Positions 7,097-15,965 of a DNA stretch of 64,000 nucleotides are shown piece after piece. The position numbers and the translations under genes are program-made. Under the pieces are notes generated by a model. That model saw only the letters and a list, made by a program, of their open reading frames with translations. It ran no database searches and was not told where the DNA came from. Source of the DNA: Streptomyces radiopugnans. GTDB taxonomy: Bacteria > Actinomycetota > Actinomycetes > Streptomycetales > Streptomycetaceae. Location of the stretch: contig NZ_FOET01000008.1 of assembly GCF_900110735.1 (NCBI RefSeq), positions 155,933-219,932 of the forward strand. Reading direction: 5' to 3'. The stretch's first letter is position 1. Each line of letters starts with the position of its first letter.

Positions 7097-8701
7097 TCAG
7101 CGGGCGCCGGCCGCGCCTCCGCCCCCGCGCTCTTCACGCTCCGGCCGCAACACGTACACCACCGCCCCGTCCACCCGCTCCACGCGCTCGTAGTGCGCCG
7201 CGAGCAGGTAGCGCAGCGTCGGCATCCGGGAGGGGGCGTACGGCTTGCCGCGCGAGTCGTCGACGATCACCTTCGGCGGGTCCTCGGACAGCTCCGCGTG
7301 GAAGGTGCGCCAGCCGCCCTCGACGCCGTACCGCTGGCCCACCCGGTGCCCGTCCCGGCCGCCGCTGAAGTTGGTGAGCAGACCGGCGGTGAGATAGCGG
7401 CTGGCCGGGGTGCGGTCGGCCAGCCAGTAGCCCTCCGGGTGCATGCCCCACAGCAGGACCTTCTCCTGCGGTCCGGCGTGCCGCCGGGCGGCGTCGGCCA
7501 CCTTCCGGGCGTGGTCCAGCTCCCCGCTGCCCGCGACCGTGCTCCAGCCCAGGAACAGCGCGCACGACAGCGCCGCGCACAGCGCGGACCGGAGCGCCCA
7601 CCGGCCGCCCAGCAGATGCAGTGCGCCCGCCCCCAGCAGGGCCAGCGGCGGCAGCAGCTGGAGGTAGTAGTGGCCGAAGAAGTGGAAGCCGGAGACCACG
7701 GCGACCGCGGAGGCCGCCAGCCAGGTCCAGAGGTCCGCCGTCAGGACCTGCCGGCGTCCCGGCGGGCGCCGCCGCAGCGCCGCCGCCAGCGGCACCAGCA
7801 GCCCCGCGAACCCCGCCGCCGCGATGGCGGTGTTGCCCAGGCCCCGGCCGAGCACGTGCAGCTCCGAACCGGTGAAGGAGGCGTACGTACCGGAGCCGGT
7901 GACCGTCCAGAACAGGAAGCGGGACCAGCCGCAGGCCGCGGCCACCGCCGCCACCGGCAGTACGCAGCCCGCGCCCAGCCGGAGCAGCGCCGCCCGCCGC
8001 GGATCGCCGGACGGCACCGAGCGCCACAGCAGGAACAGCACCGGCAGCAGGACCGCGCCGCCCGTCTGCTTGACCAGGAAGGCGCCGGCGACCGCGAGGC
8101 CCGCGGCCGTCCAGCGCCGCCGGTCGGCGCACCAGAAGGCCGCCGCGGTGAACGGCAGCATGAAGACCTCGAAGTTCGCCGCCTGCGCGTCCTCGGGGTT
8201 CAGGCCCACCGAGGCCAGGACGAACAGCACGCCGGCGGCCCAGGCGGCCCGCTCGCCCCAGCGGCGGCGGGCCAGGGAGGCCAGCAGCGCGGCGGTCGCC
8301 GCCACGGCCGCCACCGCCGCCGCCTTGACCGGCCACAGCGAGGCGTCGCCGAAGAGGGCGAAGGCGCCCTGGTACAGCCAGGGCACCAGGGGCGGTTTGC
8401 GGTCCACGACGGTGTCGTAGAGCACTCCGCCGTCCGCGAGCATCCGGGCCTGGGTGGCGAGGAAGCCCTCGTCGGGGTTCCACAGCGGGCGCAGGAAGGA
8501 CGGGAGGCGGGTGAGCGCGGCCAGCAGCACCAGCACGGGCAGCAGCCGGGGCCACAGCGGCCGGGGACGGCGCGCGGCCGCCGGCCGCTCCGCCCGCGGG
8601 GCCGGGGGCCGCAGGTCCGGGAGCCGCGCGGGCAGCGCGGACCGCGGGGCCGGGGGCCGCGCGGACAGCGTGGACCGCGGCGGTTCGGGGGCGGTCGGCA
8701 T
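7097..8701 (-). CDS. GT-C fold membrane glycosyltransferase (ArnT/PMT-like, family 39)
   Basis: A 534-residue polytopic membrane protein. A Pro/Arg-rich cytoplasmic N-terminus (~1-48) precedes the first membrane helix (LLPVLVLLAALTRLPSF). The first outer loop holds NPDEGFLATQARML, whose acidic pair matches the catalytic Asp/Glu position of GT-C enzymes using polyprenyl-phosphate sugars. About ten further hydrophobic segments follow and a soluble C-terminal domain (~395-534). The acceptor is unknown; protein O-mannosylation or cell-wall glycan modification are possibilities. The ATG start follows dxs on the same strand with a hairpin between them, so it is probably transcribed separately. Confidence 0.7.
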   Translation of the reverse strand: MPTAPEPPRSTLSARPPAPRSALPARLPDLRPPAPRAERPAAARRPRPLWPRLLPVLVLLAALTRLPSFLRPLWNPDEGFLATQARMLADGGVLYDTVVDRKPPLVPWLYQGAFALFGDASLWPVKAAAVAAVAATAALLASLARRRWGERAAWAAGVLFVLASVGLNPEDAQAANFEVFMLPFTAAAFWCADRRRWTAAGLAVAGAFLVKQTGGAVLLPVLFLLWRSVPSGDPRRAALLRLGAGCVLPVAAVAAACGWSRFLFWTVTGSGTYASFTGSELHVLGRGLGNTAIAAAGFAGLLVPLAAALRRRPPGRRQVLTADLWTWLAASAVAVVSGFHFFGHYYLQLLPPLALLGAGALHLLGGRWALRSALCAALSCALFLGWSTVAGSGELDHARKVADAARRHAGPQEKVLLWGMHPEGYWLADRTPASRYLTAGLLTNFSGGRDGHRVGQRYGVEGGWRTFHAELSEDPPKVIVDDSRGKPYAPSRMPTLRYLLAAHYERVERVDGAVVYVLRPEREERGGGGAAGAR

Positions 8702-8726
8702 GGGCTCAACCTATCCGGATCCGTCC

Positions 8727-8766
8727 GGCCCGCTCCCGCGCGGCGGGAGCCGTGCGGGAGCGGGCC
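8727..8766 (-). terminator. Terminator of dxs
   Basis: A perfect 13-bp stem (8727-8739 with 8754-8766) in the gap after the dxs stop. It overlaps the region just upstream of the glycosyltransferase start. Confidence 0.7.
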
Positions 8767-8787
8767 GGCGATCGGTCGCGGGCGGGG

Positions 8788-10728
8788 TCAGTCGCGGGTG
8801 CTCTCCGTGCCGAGGCCGGCCGTACGCTCGGTGCCGTAGCGGCCGTCGAGCTTGGCGACCAGGCCGGTGACCTGGCGGGCGATGTCCGGCGCGGTCAGGC
8901 CGATCTCGGCGAGCACCTCGCCGCGGGAGGCGTGGTCCAGGAACTTCGGGGGGATGCCGAAGTCGCGCAGCGGCACGTCCACGCCCGCGTCGCGCAGCGC
9001 CTGCGCGATCGCCGAGCCGACGCCGCCCACCCGGCTGTTGTCCTCCACGGTGACGACGACGCGGTGGCGGTCCGCCAGCGGCGGCAGCGCCTCGTCGACC
9101 GGCTTGACCCAGCGCGGGTCCACCACGGTGGCGGAGATGCCCTGCTTGTCCAGCAGGTCGGCGACCTCCAGGCACATCGGGGCCAGCGCGCCGACCGAGA
9201 CCAGCAGCACGTCCGGCCGCTCGCCCTCCTCCGTCCGCGCCTCGCGCAGCACGTCCATGCCACCGACGGTGGAGACGGCGGGTACGGACGGGCCGACGGC
9301 GCCCTTGGAGAAGCGCACCACCGTCGGGGCGTCCTTCACCTCGACGGCCTCGCGGAGCTGGGCGCGCAGCTGATCGGCGTCGCGCGGGGCGGCGATCCGC
9401 AGCCCGGGGACGACCTGGAGGATCGACATGTCCCACATGCCGTTGTGGGAGGCGCCGTCGGTGCCGGTGACCCCGGCCCGGTCCAGCACGAAGGTCACGC
9501 CGCACCGGTGCAGGGCGACGTCCATCAGCACCTGGTCGAAGGCCCGGTTGAGGAAGGTGGCGTAGACGGCGAAGACCGGGTGCAGTCCGCCGGTGGCCAG
9601 TCCGGCCGCCGACACGGCGCCGTGCTGCTCGGCGATGCCCACGTCGTAGACGCGGTCGGGGAACGTCTCGGCGAACTTCTGCAGGCCCACCGGCTGGAGC
9701 ATCGCGGCGGTGATGGCGACGACGTCCGCGCGTTCGCGGCCGAGCTTCACCATCTCGTCGCCGAAGACCGAGGTCCAGTCGGCGCCGGAGGCGGCCACCG
9801 GCAGCCCGGTGTCGGGGTGGATGACGCCGACGGCGTGGAAGCGGTCGGCCTCGTGCTGGACGGCGGGCTGGTAGCCGCGGCCCTTCTCGGTCAGGCAGTG
9901 GACGATGACCGGGCCGCCGAAGCGCTTGGCGCGGGTCAGGGCGGACTCCAGGGCCGCTATGTCGTGGCCGTCGATGGGGCCGAGGTACTTCAGGCCCAGG
10001 TCCTCGAACATGCCCTGCGGGGCGATGACGTCCTTGATGCCCTTCTTGGCGCCGTGCAGGGTCTCGTACAGCGGCCTGCCGACGACCGGGGTGCGGTTGA
10101 GCAGTTCCTTGCTGCGGGCGAGGAAGCGCTCGTAGCCGTCGGTGGTGCGCAGGGTGGCCAGGTGGTTGGCCAGGCCGCCGATGGTGGGCGCGTAGGAGCG
10201 CTCGTTGTCGTTGACGACGATCACCAGGGGGCGGTCCTTGGCGGCGGCGATGTTGTTGAGCGCCTCCCAGGCCATGCCGCCGGTGAGCGCGCCGTCGCCG
10301 ATGACCGCGGCCACGTGGTGGTCCTCGCGGCCCAGCACCTCGTTGGCCTTGGCCAGTCCGTCGGCCCAGCCCAGCACGGTGGAGGCGTGGGAGTTCTCGA
10401 TGACGTCGTGCTCGGACTCGGCCCGCGAGGGGTAGCCGGAGATGCCGCCCCTGGCCCGCAGCCTGGAGAAGTCCTGCCGCCCGGTGAGCAGCTTGTGGAC
10501 GTAGCTCTGGTGTCCGGTGTCGAAGAGGATCCTGTCCCTGGGCGACTCGAAGACCCGGTGCAGGGCGATGGTCAGCTCGACCACGCCCAGGTTGGGCCCG
10601 AGGTGACCGCCGGTCTTCGAGACCGCCTCGACGAGGAAGGTCCGGATCTCCCGGGCGAGCTGGTCGAGCTCTTCGGGGGTGAGCCGGTCGAGATCGCGCG
10701 GTCCCGTGATGCGGGTCAGCAGAGCCAC
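8788..10728 (-). CDS. dxs: 1-deoxy-D-xylulose-5-phosphate synthase
   Basis: A 646-residue thiamine-diphosphate enzyme that condenses pyruvate and glyceraldehyde-3-phosphate, the first committed step of the MEP isoprenoid pathway. The catalytic His42 is in GGHLGPNLG. The ThDP/Mg site is GDGALTGG at 144-151 with the downstream NN. The second half holds VGIAEQHGA with the catalytic Glu, LDRAGVTGTDGASHNG and a C-terminal transketolase domain. The GTG start has AAGGAGG 5-10 bases upstream. A TAGACT hexamer (complement of 10777-10782) could be the -10 box. Length matches the family. Confidence 0.97.
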   Translation of the reverse strand: MALLTRITGPRDLDRLTPEELDQLAREIRTFLVEAVSKTGGHLGPNLGVVELTIALHRVFESPRDRILFDTGHQSYVHKLLTGRQDFSRLRARGGISGYPSRAESEHDVIENSHASTVLGWADGLAKANEVLGREDHHVAAVIGDGALTGGMAWEALNNIAAAKDRPLVIVVNDNERSYAPTIGGLANHLATLRTTDGYERFLARSKELLNRTPVVGRPLYETLHGAKKGIKDVIAPQGMFEDLGLKYLGPIDGHDIAALESALTRAKRFGGPVIVHCLTEKGRGYQPAVQHEADRFHAVGVIHPDTGLPVAASGADWTSVFGDEMVKLGRERADVVAITAAMLQPVGLQKFAETFPDRVYDVGIAEQHGAVSAAGLATGGLHPVFAVYATFLNRAFDQVLMDVALHRCGVTFVLDRAGVTGTDGASHNGMWDMSILQVVPGLRIAAPRDADQLRAQLREAVEVKDAPTVVRFSKGAVGPSVPAVSTVGGMDVLREARTEEGERPDVLLVSVGALAPMCLEVADLLDKQGISATVVDPRWVKPVDEALPPLADRHRVVVTVEDNSRVGGVGSAIAQALRDAGVDVPLRDFGIPPKFLDHASRGEVLAEIGLTAPDIARQVTGLVAKLDGRYGTERTAGLGTESTRD

Positions 10729-10920
10729 CCGTGCCTCCTTGCTGGTCGAGCCGTACGGGCTTGTGCCGATCCGATGAGTCTAATGTTCCGATCCTCCGGC
10801 CGTGCGGCGGCCACCGCGTTGCCGCCGTCCGGGTGTGTCGCGGCGTGTCGCGGTGCGGCACGGGGAGGTGCGGGGATGTACGGGGCGCCCCGGGCCCTCG
10901 TGGCGCCGGCGCGCGTACGC

Positions 10921-10957
10921 CCGGTGCCGGGCCCCCGGATCGGGGGCCCGGCACCGG
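10921..10957 (-). terminator. Terminator of the xylFGH operon
   Basis: A perfect 17-bp stem (10921-10937 with 10941-10957) around a three-base loop, 26 bases beyond the xylH stop. Confidence 0.85.
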
Positions 10958-10982
10958 GCGGATCGGGAGGGCGGGCGTGCGG

Positions 10983-12281
10983 TCAGCTTCGGCCCGCCGA
11001 GCGCTGGGTGCGCCGGGAGACCGAGTCGATGACGACCGCGGCCAGCAGCACCGCGCCCGTGATCATGTACTGGATGGCGGCGGCGATGCCCAGCAGTGCC
11101 ATGCCGTTGGCGATCGAGCCGATCACCAGCATGCCCAGCAGCGCCGACCACACCGAGCCGCGTCCGCCGAAGAGGCTGGTGCCGCCGATGACCGCCGCGG
11201 CGATGGCCTCCATCAGCAGGTTGCCGCTGCCCGCGCCCTGGTTGGCGGCCAGGATGCGGGAGGCGATCATCAGTCCGCCGAAGGCGGCCATGGTGCCCGC
11301 GATGGAGAAGACCGAGATGCGCACCAGCTCGACGTTGATGCCGGCGCGGCGCGCCGCCTCGGTGTTGCCGCCGAGCGCGAAGACCTTGCGGCCGTAGGAG
11401 GTGCGCTTGAGGACGAAGTCCAGCGCCACCAGCACGACCAGGAAGATCAGCAGCGCCAGCGGCATGCCCCGGTACTGGTTGAGCATGTGGGCGGCGCCGA
11501 AGGCCAGCAGCGCCAGCACCGCGGTGCGCACGACGATCTCGCTCAGCGGGCGGGCGGGGATGCCGGCCGCGGTGCGGCGCCGGGCGCCGAGGAACTGGAC
11601 GGCGAAGAAGACGCCGACCGCGACCGCCGCGGTGCCGTAGGCGACCGCGATGTCGGTGAAGTAGTGGTTGGAGAGGGTGCCGACCAGGCCGTCGCGGTCC
11701 AGGTTGATGGTGCCGTCGGTGCCGAGCACCCTCAGCATCAGGCCGTTCCAGGCGAGCAGGCCCGCCAGGGTGACGACGAAGGCGGGGACGCCGATCTTCG
11801 CGAAGAAGTAGCCGTGGAAGGCTCCGACCGCCGCGCCGGTGAGCAGCGCCAGGACGACCGCCAGCCACTCGTTCACCCCGTTGTTCACCGCGAGCACGGC
11901 GAAGACGGCGGAGGCCAGGCCGCTGACCGAGCCGACCGACAGGTCGATCTCGCCCAGCAGCAGCACGAAGACGATGCCGACGGATATCAGGCCGGTGCCG
12001 ACGATGTAGACCGACAGGTTGGAGAGGTTCTCGGCGGACAGGAAGGCCGAGTCCTGCATCTGGAAGATCGCCCAGATGAGGATCAGGCCGACGACGACCG
12101 GGACGGAGCCCAGCTCGCCGGTGCGCATCTTGCGCTTGAAGTCGGTCCAGTAGCCCGCCAGGCCCTCCTCGCGTACGAGCAGCCGCGGGTCGACGGCGGG
12201 CGTGGCGCCCGCGGCGGCCGTGCCGTTGCCGGGGGCCGGGGCGGTGCCCTCGGAGTTCTTGGAAAGCTTGGTCTCACTCAC
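10983..12281 (-). CDS. xylH: Xylose-type ABC transporter permease
   Basis: A 432-residue CUT2-family permease with about ten membrane helices after a ~60-residue polar N-terminus. Family signatures include LLLGEIDLSVGSVSGLASA and the ALGGNTEAARRAGINV loop that contacts the ATPase, plus IAAAVIGGTSLFGGRGSV near the end. The GTG at 12281 overlaps the xylG stop by 4 bases. The longer open frame upstream only reads through xylG. It forms the membrane channel for pentose import with XylF and XylG. Confidence 0.9.
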   Translation of the reverse strand: MSETKLSKNSEGTAPAPGNGTAAAGATPAVDPRLLVREEGLAGYWTDFKRKMRTGELGSVPVVVGLILIWAIFQMQDSAFLSAENLSNLSVYIVGTGLISVGIVFVLLLGEIDLSVGSVSGLASAVFAVLAVNNGVNEWLAVVLALLTGAAVGAFHGYFFAKIGVPAFVVTLAGLLAWNGLMLRVLGTDGTINLDRDGLVGTLSNHYFTDIAVAYGTAAVAVGVFFAVQFLGARRRTAAGIPARPLSEIVVRTAVLALLAFGAAHMLNQYRGMPLALLIFLVVLVALDFVLKRTSYGRKVFALGGNTEAARRAGINVELVRISVFSIAGTMAAFGGLMIASRILAANQGAGSGNLLMEAIAAAVIGGTSLFGGRGSVWSALLGMLVIGSIANGMALLGIAAAIQYMITGAVLLAAVVIDSVSRRTQRSAGRS

Positions 12282-13057
12282 GGTCGGCTCCCCGCGGTAC
12301 GCGCCTTGCGGCGGGTCACGGCGTTCTCCGTGGCGCCGGTGATGGCGGAGATGATCTCTTCCTGGGACGTGCTGGCGACGTCGAAGACGCCGTTGTTGCG
12401 GCCGAGCCGGAGCACCGCCACCTTGTCGGCGACCGCCTTGACGTCCGCCATGTTGTGGCTGATGAGGATGACGGCCAGGCCGCGTTCGCGCAGCCTCTCG
12501 ACCAGGTCGAGGACCTGGGCCGTCTGCTCGACGCCGAGGGCCGCGGTGGGCTCGTCGAGGATGACGAGCTTGGGCTCGCCCAGCATCGAGCGGGCGATCG
12601 CGACGACCTGCCGCTGTCCGCCGGAGAGGGAGGCGACGGGGATGCGGACGCTGGGGATGCGGATCGACAGGGTGTCGAGCAGTTCCCGGGCGCGGCGCTC
12701 CATCTCGATCTCGTCGAGGACGCCGGAGCGCAGGATCTCGCGCCCGAGGAACAGATTGCCGACCACGTCGAGGTTGTCGCAGAGCGCGAGGTCCTGGTAG
12801 ACGGTCGCGACGCCCAGCTCCTGGGCGTCGTGCGGCCGGTTGACCTCGACGGCTCTGCCTTGCCACTCGAAGACGCCCTCGTCGGCGGGGCCGACGCCGG
12901 CGATCGTCTTCACGAGGGTGGACTTTCCGGCGCCGTTGTCGCCCACCAGGGCGACCACCTCGCCGGCGTGGACCTCCAGATCGACGTCGGTGAGCGCCTG
13001 AACGGCACCGAAGCGCTTGGAGATCCCGCGCAACGCCAGTACAGGCGTAGCGGACAC
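12278..13057 (-). CDS. xylG: Xylose-type ABC transporter ATP-binding protein (single ABC domain)
   Basis: A 259-residue ATPase. Walker A is GDNGAGKST at residues 39-47, the signature is LSGGQRQVVAIARS, Walker B is LVILDEPTAALG, and the switch His is in LISHNMADV. E. coli XylG and other CUT2 ATPases are tandem two-domain proteins of about 500 residues; this one has a single domain and presumably works as a homodimer. The GTG at 13057 is preferred because AGGAG lies 9 bases upstream. The TTG three codons earlier abuts that box. Confidence 0.88.
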   Translation of the reverse strand: MSATPVLALRGISKRFGAVQALTDVDLEVHAGEVVALVGDNGAGKSTLVKTIAGVGPADEGVFEWQGRAVEVNRPHDAQELGVATVYQDLALCDNLDVVGNLFLGREILRSGVLDEIEMERRARELLDTLSIRIPSVRIPVASLSGGQRQVVAIARSMLGEPKLVILDEPTAALGVEQTAQVLDLVERLRERGLAVILISHNMADVKAVADKVAVLRLGRNNGVFDVASTSQEEIISAITGATENAVTRRKARTAGSRP

Positions 13058-13096
13058 GTGAACCAACTCCTAGGACAGGACGGGGGTGGGGACCGT

Positions 13097-13139
13097 CCGG
13101 TGCCCGCGCCCTGTGGGATCGAGGGGGCGCGGGCACCGG
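13097..13139 (-). promoter_or_regulatory. Intercistronic hairpin between xylF and xylG
   Basis: A perfect 15-bp stem (13097-13111 with 13125-13139) and a 13-base loop in the xylF-xylG gap. It probably attenuates transcription or protects the xylF 3' end, so that binding protein is made in excess over the membrane components. Confidence 0.65.
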
Positions 13140-13162
13140 TGGGCCGGCGGACTGCCGGACCG

Positions 13163-14269
13163 TTACTTCAGGCCGGCCTTCTCGCACGCCTTGGCGTACT
13201 TGGCCGTGCAGATCTCCTCCACCGAGTAGAGGCCGTCCTTGACCACGGTGTCCTTCAGGTTCTCGACGGTCACCGCGATCGGCTCGATCAGGGTCGCGGG
13301 AACGTCCTTGGTGGTCGCGCTGTCGACGGTGGTCTCGGTCTCCGGCTTCTCACCGCGGGCCAGGGCGACGGCCATCTCGGCGGCGGCGTAGGCCTCGGGC
13401 TGGAAGGGCTTGTAGACCGTCATGAACTGGTCGCCGGAGACGATGCGCTGGACGCCCGCCAGTTCGGCATCCTGGCCGGTGACCGGCGGCAGCGGGTCGA
13501 CGCCGGCGCTCTTGAGGGCGGTGATGATGCCGCCGGCCATGCCGTCGTTGGCGGAGTAGACGCCGACGATGTTCCCCTTGCCCAGGGAGGCGATGGCGCC
13601 GCTCATGTTCTTGTTGGCCTCTTCGGGCTTCCAGCCGGTGGTGTCGTAGGACTTGCCCACCTTGACCTTGCCGTCGAGGACGGACTTGGCGCCCTTCTTG
13701 AACATGGCCGCGTTGGGGTCGGTCGGCGACCCGTTCATCATGACGATCTGGCCGTCCTCGGCCTTGTCGCCGAGCTCCTCCAGCAGCGCGGTGCCCTGGA
13801 CCTTGCCGACCTGCTCGTTGTCGAAGGAGGTGTAGGCGGAGATCGGGCCCTCGGCGAGGCGGTCGTAGGCGACGACCGGGATGCCGGCCTCGTCCGCCTT
13901 GGTGACCGAGCCGGCGATGGACTTGGCGTCCACCGCGTCCAGGATGATCGCGTCCACCTTCTTGGTGATCATCGAGTTCATCTGCTGCTGCTGCGTCGAC
14001 GCGTCCTCCTTGGCGTTGACGTAGCTGACCTCGCAGTCGGAGCAGAGCTCCTTGATCCTCTTCTCGATGAGGGGCTTGTCGAAGTTCTCGTAGCGGGCCG
14101 TCTGGTCCTCCGGCAGCAGCAGGCCGATGGTCAGCGGGCCGTCCTTCTTCTCGTCGTCGCCGCCCGAGCCGTTGCCTCCGGCTTCCTTGGCACTGCCGCA
14201 GGCGGCGAGCGAGACGGCCATGGCGGTGGCGGCCACGGCCACGGCGGCACGGCGCAGTTGCGTGTTCAT
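13163..14269 (-). CDS. xylF: Xylose-binding lipoprotein of ABC transporter
   Basis: A 368-residue periplasmic-binding-protein-like lipoprotein. The signal peptide RRAAVAVAATAMAVSLAAC ends in a lipobox with the lipidated Cys followed by GSAKEAGGNGSGG. The mature domain has two Rossmann-like lobes typical of CUT2 pentose binders (TIGLLLPEDQTARYENFDKP, VVAYDRLAEGP, VYSANDGMAGG, VTGQDAELAGVQRI). The start is the ATG at 14269 with GGAGG 5 bases upstream. The long upstream reading frame is not coding. It lies first in the xylFGH operon. Confidence 0.92.
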   Translation of the reverse strand: MNTQLRRAAVAVAATAMAVSLAACGSAKEAGGNGSGGDDEKKDGPLTIGLLLPEDQTARYENFDKPLIEKRIKELCSDCEVSYVNAKEDASTQQQQMNSMITKKVDAIILDAVDAKSIAGSVTKADEAGIPVVAYDRLAEGPISAYTSFDNEQVGKVQGTALLEELGDKAEDGQIVMMNGSPTDPNAAMFKKGAKSVLDGKVKVGKSYDTTGWKPEEANKNMSGAIASLGKGNIVGVYSANDGMAGGIITALKSAGVDPLPPVTGQDAELAGVQRIVSGDQFMTVYKPFQPEAYAAAEMAVALARGEKPETETTVDSATTKDVPATLIEPIAVTVENLKDTVVKDGLYSVEEICTAKYAKACEKAGLK

Positions 14270-14344
14270 CCAGAACCTCCCTGACGAGGCCGCGTCACTG
14301 CGGCCGAGGTGGCAGGAAGTCAACTCGTAGTAACACCTGCCGTC

Positions 14345-14359
14345 AAGAAGTAAATTCTT
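14345..14359. promoter_or_regulatory. AT-rich dyad AAGAA-N5-TTCTT upstream of xylF
   Basis: A perfect 5-bp inverted repeat 76-90 bases upstream of the xylF start, in a GC-rich genome. ROK repressors commonly use AT-rich dyads, so it is a candidate Rok7B7 site. This is inference. Confidence 0.4.
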
Positions 14360-14410
14360 AACGAGACAGCAACGATGCCATGCGTGAACAAAGTGAACGC
14401 AGAGTGGCAA

Positions 14411-14424
14411 CGAGAGCGCTCTCG
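14411..14424. promoter_or_regulatory. LacI-type palindromic operator
   Basis: CGAGAGCGCTCTCG is a perfect 14-bp palindrome with the central CG step typical of LacI-family sites; the Streptomyces CebR box TGGGAGCGCTCCCA has the same GAGCGCTC core. It lies 142 bases upstream of xylF. No LacI gene is in the window. Confidence 0.5.
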
Positions 14425-14559
14425 CCCTCATGACACGGGTACGGCGGCGCCTTCGGCCTCCATCCGCCCCGTCCTTCTCTTCGTTTGTTTTCCGCGTCCC
14501 CGGCCCGGAACCGGCTCTGAACCGGCCCCGGACCGCCCCGGAGCCGGCGTGAATCCGGC

Positions 14560-15780
14560 TCAGGCCCCGGCGGACGCCGCGACGGCCGGCACGCGCCCGG
14601 CGCCGTTCAGCGAACCGTCCAGCAGCGTCGAGTCGCCCATCTCGCTCAGCACCAGCGCCAGCGCGCCCAGCACCTCCGCACGGCCGCCCAGGGCTCCGGG
14701 CACCACCGTCAGCTGCCGGGCCGCGCTGGGGATGGCGTAGCGGGAGACCGAGTCGCGGATCGGGCCGAGCACCAGCTCGCCGGCCTCGGCCAGATCGCCG
14801 CCGAGCACGACGCGGCTGGGGTTGAGCAGGTTGCACAGGTTGGCGACGCCGCTGCCCACATGGCGCCCGATGTCGGCCACCACCCGGCGGCAGCCGAGGT
14901 CCCCGGACCGGGCGAGCCTGACCATCTCGGGCATGGTCAGGTCGGGCCCGTGGCTGGAGTGCAGCAGCGGCAGGACGTAGCGGGCCGCGGTGAACGTCTC
15001 CAGGCAGCCCCGGTTCCCGCACCGGCACACCGGGCCGGACTCGTCCAGCGTGATGTGGCCGATCTCACCCGCGGTGCCGCCCGGACCACGGTAGATCTGA
15101 CCGTCGATCACCAGGCCCGCGCCCACACCGCTGGCGACCTTGATGTACGCCAGGTCCCGCGCGCCGCGCCCGCTGCCCCACACCAGCTCGCCCAGCGCAC
15201 CGAGGTTGGCGTCGTTGTCGACGTGGACCTCCACACCGAGGCGGGAGGCCAGCTCCTCGCGCGGATTGGTCCCGGCCCAGCCCGGCAGGATGGTGCTGGA
15301 GCCCAGCACTCCGGTCTCGACGTCGATCGGACCGGGGACACCCAGGCCCAGCCCGATGACCTTCTCCCGGCAGAAGCCGGTCACCTCGATCAGCCGCTCC
15401 ACCAGCCGCTCGGCCCGGTCGAAGCCCTGGGAGGCGGAGGCGTCCACGTCGATCGGCTCGGACTCCTCGGCGAGCACCTGGTGGGCCAGGTTGCCGACGG
15501 CCACGCGCAGGTGGGAGTGGCCGAAGTCGACGCCGACGACGATGCCCGCGTCCCCCGACAGCGAGACGCTGCGGGCCCGGCGCCCTCCGGCGGAGGTCGG
15601 GGTGACCTCGACCGTGCCGTTGTCCTTCAGCTCCCGGACGATGTTGGAGACCGTCGCGGCCGACAGCCCCGTGGTCCGCGCGATCTCCGCCTGGGTGAGC
15701 GAGCCCGCGATGCGCACGGCCCGTACCACCCGCTCCAGATTGGCCCGGTGCAGAGAGGACTGCGACCCCGGAGTCTCCAC
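14560..15780 (-). CDS. rok7B7: ROK-family transcriptional regulator (Rok7B7-type)
   Basis: A 406-residue regulator: an N-terminal winged helix (SLTQAEIARTTGLSAATVSNIVRELKDNG, ~27-56) followed by a sugar-kinase-like ROK domain. The zinc-binding cysteine cluster is present (CRCGNRGCLETFTA), as are the phosphate-loop-like GVDFGHSH and the GLGLGVPGPID motif. In Streptomyces coelicolor the ROK regulator Rok7B7 lies beside xylFGH and ngcEFG and affects xylose use, carbon catabolite repression and antibiotic production; the identical context here supports orthology. The GTG start has GGGAG about 11 bases upstream. The kinase-like domain lacks an obvious separate substrate operon here. Confidence 0.88.
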   Translation of the reverse strand: METPGSQSSLHRANLERVVRAVRIAGSLTQAEIARTTGLSAATVSNIVRELKDNGTVEVTPTSAGGRRARSVSLSGDAGIVVGVDFGHSHLRVAVGNLAHQVLAEESEPIDVDASASQGFDRAERLVERLIEVTGFCREKVIGLGLGVPGPIDVETGVLGSSTILPGWAGTNPREELASRLGVEVHVDNDANLGALGELVWGSGRGARDLAYIKVASGVGAGLVIDGQIYRGPGGTAGEIGHITLDESGPVCRCGNRGCLETFTAARYVLPLLHSSHGPDLTMPEMVRLARSGDLGCRRVVADIGRHVGSGVANLCNLLNPSRVVLGGDLAEAGELVLGPIRDSVSRYAIPSAARQLTVVPGALGGRAEVLGALALVLSEMGDSTLLDGSLNGAGRVPAVAASAGA

Positions 15781-15965
15781 GACTCATCCACTCCCGCCTC
15801 GACGGGCGGCTCGACGACCTGCCCGTCGGCCGCACCACGCCGACGAGGTGCGGCTTGTCTCCAATACGTGAACCATAAGCACAGCCTGAAGCGTTATCTC
15901 CCGTCAAGACCTTGAGCGGGGCGGGCGCTCGGATGTTACCTGCGCACGGACGGTGACGCCCTCGG

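Larger units (their letters stand above)
14270..14559 (-). promoter_or_regulatory. xylF upstream region between xylF and the ROK regulator
   Basis: This 290-base gap is the only low-GC patch nearby. It contains an AAGAA-N5-TTCTT dyad (14345-14359), a TCTTGACGGCAGGTG motif on the minus strand (14334-14348) shared in part with the ROK gene upstream region, and a separate perfect CGAGAGCGCTCTCG palindrome at 14411-14424. No gene is visible. Confidence 0.6.

Noticed and set aside
4312..7137. 941-codon minus-strand ORF opposite fadB
   Set aside because: Antisense shadow; translation is compositionally biased (Val/Asp/Gln/Leu) without domains.
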